From Arbacia lixula (lineage: Eukaryota > Echinodermata > Echinoidea > Arbacioida > Arbaciidae), in NCBI GenBank assembly GCA_963669155.1, contig OZ022589.1, forward strand, positions 7,389,342 to 7,453,341: DNA of 64,000 nt, written 5' to 3'. Below are positions 56,479 through 64,000 of the stretch, in pieces. The position numbers and the translations under genes were made by a program. The notes beneath the pieces are model-generated. The model was not told the origin of the DNA. It made no database searches and was given only the letters and a program-made list of their open reading frames with translations. How positions within the stretch are numbered: the stretch's first letter is position 1; each line of letters opens with the position of its first letter.

Positions 56479-59400
56479 TTTCTTTTTAATCTGACCTCAT
56501 CCCTTGTAAATGTATCAGAATCGTCGGCATTTGGCTTTAGAAAAAGAAGCCACAATGGATGTCAATAGAAGCCGACAGCGAGAGCAGCAGATATGGTATT
56601 AAAGGAGAAATCCACTTTCATAAATAATTACACAAACTTACTGCTCGGTTTCAAAAATATGTACAAAAATGTGGCAAATAAAGGGGGAATAAGAAAGTCA
56701 CGTATATAATTAACTTGATAGGGTAGGGGTTGTTATAAACATGTCACTATGACGATTCTTCTTTGGTTCTTATATAAGCGGCATAACGACACACGTATAT
56801 ACATGTTTAACGAACACATTATAAAGCTATTACGAGGTAGACAAGACGGTATATACGTAAGAATGCAATCTCACGTGCAAAATATGACAATATCCTTTTC
56901 TCTGACATAGTGGTCACATGGGCAGTATGTCAAAATGACACGTCAAGAGATATTTTAGCACAATCACGTTTTCGAAAATTGAAATATTGTTGTAATCGAA
57001 TTATTTCATTCATCCAATCCTCCCACCTGTCAGTGTTCAATCCAAGCAAATAATATAATTTTTATTGACTGTTGCTTTAAAATGGCGCGTCCAACGTGAA
57101 AACGCGCTCATGACGATTTGAATTGTATCATTTGGTACGCGGTAAAAAGGGAACAATAGCGGAGAAACGGAAGGGCAAGGGAAGATCCGAGGGTCATAGA
57201 TGAAATGAGATATTTAAAGAACAAAACCTATTTATTTTGAAGGGCATACTCTCCAATCCATGCAGCCGCAGCCAGCGCACATCAGCTACAGATAAATGAA
57301 AGAGGCGATTGTGAAGACAAAAAACAGGATGAAATGCACACAGGTACGCCTTGCACTTCTCTCCTGTGAGTAATAAAAGCATAATACAGAGTGAGTCAGA
57401 GAATTGACCAATCTATTTAAATCATGGGTTCATGATCATGTCTTGAAAGAGTTATCATCCGAGCATGTTTCGGTATCGTTTTCATTTAGATCTTTGCATG
57501 TATGACTGACCAACAGACATTGCAAAATCTCACTTGCGCTAAGTAGCCTGGTAAAGAATAAATGAAGAATAAACGATTTATAACATAATGTGATGTACCC
57601 ACAAAAAAAGACATAAACACAAAGACTGAGTACGAATCATGATTCCATGTGCTGCTCAAACAGGGTTGAACATTAGTAACTGCTGCTAAATCAGGTTTGT
57701 TGTTTGTTTCACAAAAGCCCATACTACATTGTAAAGCATTCAAAAATCAAATAGCGGTCCTTAAAACGTAAATGAAACTAGGTTCGATCATCCCAAAATC
57801 CCTATTCCACTTCAGTAGGGATTTTTTTTTTGCAGTTAAGATTTTTATCGGCAGTTTTAAAGCAGCTATTTTTAAAGCATTACGGATTATGCTAACGAGC
57901 CCTATTTCACTTTTGGATTGACAAATCTTCAGATTAAACAAACTTTTCTGATAAACGAATTTTATTTCATTGTCGGAATAACGATCTCCCACTTATACCA
58001 AATGTGTGTGTTCGAATAAGGATCCTTCAGCATGACAAACACCACCGGACATAATATTCAGGCAGACGATTATAATATCGTTTTTCATGAATTGTAGTGC
58101 TCTTTCGTATCAATGTATTTATAAGTATACCTTTCTACTGAACCGTATCCAATGTTCAACAATTCTGATTTGGACAAGAGCTGACCTATAGAAAACATGT
58201 TTTTCGATGGATTATGATTTATACCTACTTATCACTCTAATTAAACACATATCCTTGGTAAATAACAATTAGTTCATCTGTATAGCATTGTCAGTCATCA
58301 AAGCGAAGAAAAGAGATGAGAAATAGAGAATGGGATTGAGAGGGGAGTTGGGTTGGCAGAGGAATTCAATGTTCATTCTTTCCACCAAATTGAACGCATT
58401 GAACCTAATAAAGACTGAACAAAACAAAAACGTTTTTTCTCTCATGAAATACATAAATTTGTATCACAATGTGTGCCACATAAATAAAACAACGCTAACA
58501 TTGAACATGTGAAGATAAATTGCGTATTGAGCATTTTATCGGCAAGATTGTTCTATACATCTGATCCAATTTGCCCAATCCAACGGGATCGATTCAGTGG
58601 AGCCACGCCATCTAGCGGCCGACTGCGTTTAATCAAACGCCTGTGTTCAAATTATAGCGTGTGTCCCTTCTACAGATGCCGCCAAATCCAGTACAACATA
58701 TTGCATTAACCACAAGAATTATTTATTGGTCATGTTTGTGAAATTTAACAAGAACGTAGCATTTAAATCATTCGTAGAAATCGACTAAAGTAGAAGTGTG
58801 CCTTTTAGCCTGAACTTCCAGTTAAAATGCGAATAAAATATGAGTGTGCTAGGATATATCCGTATTGTGTACATACTTACATGCAGTGACAAAGTTGACT
58901 CAAAATCGACCAGTGTACAGCTAAATCTAATTAGTGAGGCGTTAAGAAGGAGAAGTAACTCGATGATATATCCAAACATCTGTATGGATGCTAAAGCGTG
59001 CTAATAAATGTAAAAAGCATTCCACAATCGTAGCAATGCTTTGATGTTCCATGCTCAGCACCGACTATAGATGTTGGCTGCTGTTGGAGGAAACATCGCA
59101 GAATGTCCATACCGAGGGTATTTGCATTCCGCTGAGGGAACGTAAATAAGGCAAGAGCCAAAGGCGAGGGACTAATTTGTTCCCGAAGCAGCAGTGCAAA
59201 ACCCCGAGGTTTAAACATTTTGTCATGTTTATGACAACAAAGCCAACATCTGATATATTATTCAGGTTATTCTACCAAACATTTATAGTATAGCATACAC
59301 TAGTAAAATGTGTCGGAATAAAGTCACTCCACCTCGCGTCGGTATGCCCACTGCATGTGGCTGTGTGGGTAAAACGCACACGTCACGTGTCAAATACACA

Positions 59401-60727
59401 CATAGGCTAAGCCGGTAGAGTCCGCCCGGTATGTACAGTGCGCGTGACAAGGGGATGAACACAGCAGCGCGCCTATCAGCGCGTATCAGCGCGTTCACTT
59501 GCGTGCAAAGACAAGCATAGCACTAGTATGGGCATTATCATGGATATGTTGACTGGCAAAATGACGTCAGTGGGCAACATACCGATTTGTCTTGCTGACG
59601 CGTTACCGCATTTAACCAATCGGTAATCAATACTAGACTAACCTGAAAAATATGATAAAATACACACGTAGGCCTAAGGCAATTTTTGGTGTTTTGTGTG
59701 TGTTTTTTGTGTGTGCGTGTATGCATAGCTTACAGGAGTATGCTTATAAATGATGCACATGTGCTGGTACTGAATTGACACTGAAATTGAAATGAACCAG
59801 ATAAAATACATCACAAAAACATGAAAAAAAAAGCCTCTTTTTGAGATTCCCGCGGGCCTATAGTTTAACCATGTATCGAATATCAGAGCAATATCTATTT
59901 GTTTTATATACCGAAATAATGATGAATAACTAAAATCTCAATCGATATTAATCAAACCAATCATAGTGGGAGGTCTACACACCTGCCCCTATATACCCTT
60001 GAAACCGACCCCCGCGTATTTCTGCTAAATGCGCGTTATCGGTTGGATGCGCGATTTGTTGTGTACTTGCGCAATAGAAAACAAGATGCAAGATTTTTTT
60101 TTTTTTTTTGTGGGGGGGGGGGGGGAATTGATAAAATGTGCACATATTTGATGATTTTCGTTCGAAATATCTTTTTTCAGCTTGTGTTCGTACTTCCGTG
60201 ATTTTTACGTCGATCGCAGAAAGTTTCCCGTCATTTTTTTTTTATTCCACTCGAATAAAACATGATCGAGACGCAATACTGGTGAAATGTCGGCACTGTA
60301 CTCGTCTGATTGACGGAGATATGGCCCATTATTGGTGTAGGGGCCGGTTTTAGGGTTTAGTGATGTGAATGAACAATGTTTAACTGAGCGATATTCGAAG
60401 CGCAATATCTCCGAAAGTTTCTTGCTAATTTTCAATAATAGTTCTTTAAAGAGCATAATTTTGTGAGTGTGAGTAAAATATGTGAGTGAAATTGCAGTAT
60501 TTTACCTGTTTATCATTTTGGTACGAATATATTCTAGCGAAAACAAGAGGACCGGTTTGAGGCACCAGCATCATACAGCTTAAAATTGATCCGATCGGTT
60601 TTCAGATCGGTTTAAAGAATTAATGAAACACCGCGGTGATTGAGGGAAAAGGGGGTCTCGATCGGTGCTATACATGGGCCGGGGCGCCCTCCAATTTTTC
60701 AAATGACCTCAAATCGGGCTCGCTCCT
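54661..60727. other. About 6 kb without a recognised gene, 3' of the third GPCR copy
   Basis: The first part (54,700-54,960) is C/T-rich and resembles the 3' flanks of units 1 and 2, so it may open a third duplication unit. It contains a (TA)n at 56,425-56,475 and CGGAATAACGATC / AAGGATCCTTC motifs near 57,975-58,030, like the GTTCGTTATTCC repeat. A piece of the hAT-like family is at 58,930-59,080. No protein domain was recognised. Confidence 0.5.
58930..59080 (-). mobile_element. Fragment of the hAT-like family
   Basis: GATATATCCAAACATCTGTATGG, CTAAAGCGTGCTAATAAATG, AAGCATTCCACAATCG and CAGCACCGAC follow the same order as 32,810-32,940. The CAGGGATGTG end is not present, so this copy is eroded or recombined. 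Confidence 0.65.
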
Positions 60728-60857
60728 TCATGGGCCCTTAGAGACTGTCGACACCATCGTCTCGGCTGGACTTGATTCCTGGCCGAAGACAGACGTCTCC
60801 CGGTCCCCTCCTCGGCTGGTCAGCATCTTCTTTATCGCTGACCGGAACCTTGGGTAC
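60728..60857 (-). CDS. Class A GPCR, third tandem copy, last exon only
   Basis: 130 nt after a GATATCAG acceptor. It reads RYPRFRSAIKKMLTSRGG, then RETSVFGQESS, and ends MVSTVSKGP before TGA. The frame, phase (one base completes Arg) and acceptor are intact, with one codon deleted compared with copies 1 and 2. No exon 2 or exon 1 is found up to 64,000. In the other copies exon 2 starts 2.5-3.8 kb upstream of this exon, so it would fall around or beyond the right edge. It may be a complete gene or an orphan exon. Confidence 0.75.
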
Positions 60858-60895
60858 CTGATATCACAAACATAAAATAAATGGCGATTAATGGT

Positions 60896-61075
60896 TCAAG
60901 GGATAATTCACCCTGATATTAAGTTGGTTTCAATACAAGAAGACGAATGAAAAAAAAACACATAATAGTGAAAAATTGATGAAAATCGGTCAAAAATAAG
61001 AAAGTTATGATCTTTTGAAATTTTGATTTTGCGATTTCACGGGCGAGGTGCTCTTCCATATGTTGTGTTTTTTGT
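60896..61075 (+). repeat. TTCAAGGGATAATTCACCCT-type dispersed repeat
   Basis: Starts TTCAAGGGATAATTCACCC and continues with GATGAAAATCGGTC, AAATAAGAAAGTTATGATC and GAGGTGCTCTTCCATATGTTG, all shared in order with the 18340 copy. It lies just upstream of the last exon of the third GPCR copy. Confidence 0.65.
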
Positions 61076-62569
61076 CAAATGAACAGAACAAAATAAATCA
61101 CAAAAGTTTGACATATTTGGAAAAAGCAGACATATTGCCAGAAAGATGTGAGGTCAAAAGAAAAGAACCAGTAGATTGTCGTGCCGGAAGTAAATTTCTC
61201 AGTACTAGGGTCTGCCAAAAATATACTATCTTTCACAAAAATCATCAATAACATCAATATGATATGTAATGTAAAGACAGAGCCTGCTCTAAGCACTAGG
61301 TGATCTTAAAACAATAGGCTTACTAATTACACCGAGGGAAAATAGCCTTGTTTTGATGTTACGCCGTGAAATTCGTTGAATACATGATATGTCAAACAAT
61401 GACTGGTTAATGAAAGTATTTTTAAAGACTAACTTTGCCAAGATCATACTTCGTCTGCTCATTATGTTTTCGATTTGTCTGGAATCAAAGTCGAATCTAA
61501 ATCGTTTTTGGATGGTTCCGTCTATCGGTTCATATTGATGTAAATTCAAATAAAGATTGCAACAGAACACATTCCGTAACATATCCCTCACTGATATATT
61601 CCAGTTCGTTGACTGGCTAAACTTGTGTCAAATGACCACAAATAGTTCAAATATTTGCGAGAAAGAAGCTCAGAGGGAATCAAAAGGTGAAAAAAAAGTT
61701 GTGATGTGACGTCATGACATTTCGATATCAGTACATCCCTTGTACATGCGCAACACCCAAAATCTACGCCATACATTTTTCCAGCTGGTTTTTTTTTTTT
61801 TTGCGTTTTAGCGGAAATCCATGGTACGCCCGGGCAAGTCCCGCGGTATTGCAGCCAAGGCACAACTAGGAAATTAAAACAAATGAATAGCTCCTCCGTA
61901 TTCATATCTAAAGTTAACGAGGTTGGAGCATGAACATTGTGTTACATGGTTCATATAAATGTGATATTAACCAAATGATGAACAAAGACTAAAGGATATA
62001 AAATAAATATTGTCATGATCTTATTTGCGATCTTGTGTGAAATATATTAACCCCATGCCCTCCACTTTACTTCAGAAGCGAATTAATTGCACCAAACCCC
62101 TCATTATCATGATTTTTTGTATGCTATTTGTAATATACTACCCTATTGTATGTATGATTTAGTTCCGTAGGATTTTCCTTAATTCATACTTTATCTTCTT
62201 CTTTTTCACAAATTGTTATCAAGCTCATTTATACACCCTAAAGAAATTAATTTCAGGAATATCGCCCCATGAGGTCATTTTCACTGCAATTCGCATTTTT
62301 CCTCGACAATAAAACAACTCACCGCACTTAAAATCTTTACATAATTTCCAAATGTTTAAGAAACCAAGACACGGAATGAATTTGGCATACTTCTATCGTA
62401 CTTATTTGCACTCATTGTTCTCTCTATACTTTCCATAAATCATTGCAGCTTTTGTCACTTGAAATCGGAAGCAAAATGAAACACCTCAATTCAAATTCAA
62501 TAATAATTGTTTAATAATGTATAACGGGCATGTTGACGAAGTGCACTTGGTTAGAGGTGTTTTTTGTCG

Positions 62570-62585
62570 TGTGTGTGCGTGCGTG

Positions 62586-62634
<49 letters not shown>

Positions 62635-62655
62635 GTTGGGGGGGGGGGGGGGCGA
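62570..62655. repeat. (GT)n followed by a G-run
   Basis: GT/GC alternation for about 65 bp, then about 15 G. Both-strand frames are Cys-Val or Thr-His artefacts. Confidence 0.95.
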
Positions 62656-63105
62656 AGGATCGACGAAACGCGTCAGAGCGCTCTTGAAATACGGTTCTCA
62701 GAACAGTTTGGACCGCGTACGATTGCGCACACATCACACTTGTTAAAGTGTTTTGAACTGGTTTAGAGCTTTCTACGAATAACGAGGGTAATCGCTGCAC
62801 CATTGTAATACTAGGGTGCTGCATTGCAGCACAATACTTATTTAAGAACACATACGGTGCTAAAAACGACGAGACAAGCTTCAAAGTCTGTTGTTTTCCT
62901 CGTGCTCAATATGATTATTACATTGATTTCAAATGTGTATTAATTATTTAAATAAAATATATACTGCAAGTGGAGAACCCCTTCTCTCATCATGGTGTCT
63001 CCCTATAGGCCAAACAGACTCTAACTAGCACAATTGGTGTTGTATTAGAGTGATGGAATTAGTGCGATTTTTTTAAAGAACATTATCTATTGTATTTCTA
63101 AACCA

Positions 63106-64000
63106 CTTTGTCATATATTTAACCTTTCGCTTTGTTCTGGGGTTGTCCCGGATTGCTTTAAAATAGCTTAAGTAGTACCTGTGTATAAAAAGAAGGAAGA
63201 AAGTCTCATTGAAAATTATCCACCCATTTCACTCTTATCAGCCCTATCAAAGATTTTAGAACGAAACGTATATAAACGACTGTATAAGTACTTGATGGAT
63301 AACAATGCATAAATTGATAAATGAACAATTTGGGTTTAGGCCTTCATTTTCAACAGAGACTGCTTTACTTCATGCCCTGGAAAAAATCACCTCGTTCTTA
63401 GATAAGAAAGAGAAGCCTCTTGCTTTGTATATTGATTTGAGTAAGGCGTTCGATTCATTGGACCATGACATCTTACTGAGCAAACTTTATCTCTATGGAA
63501 TCCGGGGTATACCACTACAATGGTTCAAAAGTTACTTACATAATTGTAAACAATACACTACTTTTAAAGGTGTCAACTCAAATACCATGTTGTTGAATTG
63601 TGGGGTTCCGCAGGGAAGTATCTTAGGGCCACTCTTGTTCCTTGTATATATAAATGACATCATAAACTCGTCGAGTGTCCTCAATTTTGTAATATATGCT
63701 GATGATATATAAACTTGTTTGTATCGCATTCTGATGAAGAGCAACTTAATCATATTGTGAACAATGAATTGAAAATGTATGTAATTGGTTTAAGGCCAAC
63801 AAATTACAACTAAATGTAGAAAAGACAAAATACATGTTATTTCAGTCGATATCTAATATGACTATTAGATATGATGATAGTATTATTTCAAGGGTAAATT
63901 CCACAAATTTCTTGGGGGTCATAATTGACGACAAACTTTCGTGGAATGACCATGTGTACCATATCTACAGGAAGATTAGCATGTCATTAGGGATGCTTTA
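63106..64000 (+). pseudogene. Non-LTR retrotransposon reverse transcriptase, broken; continues past the right edge
   Basis: Fragments in order: SGVVPDCFKIA, then VVPVYKKKEESLIENY and PISLLSALSKILERNVYKRL; after a frameshift near 63300, INEQFGFRPSFSTETALL, LYIDLSKAFDSLDHDILLSK, CGVPQGSILGPLLFLVYIND and YADD. These are the RT motifs of jockey/CR1-type LINEs, with catalytic YADD present. Breaks include a stop in place of the usual Lys (IA*VVPVY), the frameshift at about 63300, and a stop directly after ADDI (63714). Downstream frames with KLQLNVEKTKYMLF and NFLGVIIDDKLSWNDHV continue the RT C-terminal part. Not functional. Confidence 0.9.

Overview
The window is intron-rich, repeat-dense animal DNA. 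It has split genes with GT/AG junctions, long introns, many short transposon relics and abundant microsatellites. An integrin alpha chain, class A GPCRs in a tandem cluster, and the style of the repeats suggest a marine invertebrate. An echinoderm or another invertebrate deuterostome is my best guess, but nothing here fixes the species.

Region 1 (about 1-26,150, minus strand) is the 5' part of an integrin alpha-subunit gene. I could place nine exons by joining reading frame and splice phase: 26141-25978, 18905-18769, 16714-16614, 7637-7502, 7028-6985, 6307-6265, 5160-5068, 4318-4230 and 3519-3413. Together they encode a signal peptide and the first blades of the beta-propeller (about 304 codons). 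The rest of the gene should lie beyond the left edge. The introns hold several MITE-like families, a 3 x 190 bp tandem palindrome, a tRNA-like (SINE-like) sequence, a non-LTR retrotransposon relic and a 450 bp (CTA)n tract.

Region 2 (about 26,150-31,860) is intergenic and dominated by (GA)n-rich tracts. Region 3 (31,869-34,887, plus strand) is a two-exon class A GPCR of 323 aa with a TATA-type promoter; it lacks the DRY motif and the TM3 cysteine. Region 4 (36,355-38,345) is a tRNA-Glu(TTC)-like array of 410 bp units. It has collapsed into a head-to-head inverted repeat and one arm is split by a 725 bp hAT-like element with target-site duplication.

Region 5 (about 40,100-64,000, minus strand) is a tandem cluster of class A GPCR genes. 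Two complete three-exon copies (367 and 365 aa) have matching TATA boxes. The intact last exon of a third copy lies at 60,857-60,728, and its upstream exons are probably past the right edge. Differences between the duplicated units give paralogous empty sites for insertions, including a TTAA-flanked MITE, a TA-flanked MITE and a truncated LINE. The last kilobase holds a broken non-LTR reverse transcriptase.

No CRISPR array, operon, rRNA or bacterial feature was seen. The genes do not form one pathway: the integrin is an adhesion receptor, and the GPCRs are signalling receptors that expanded locally.
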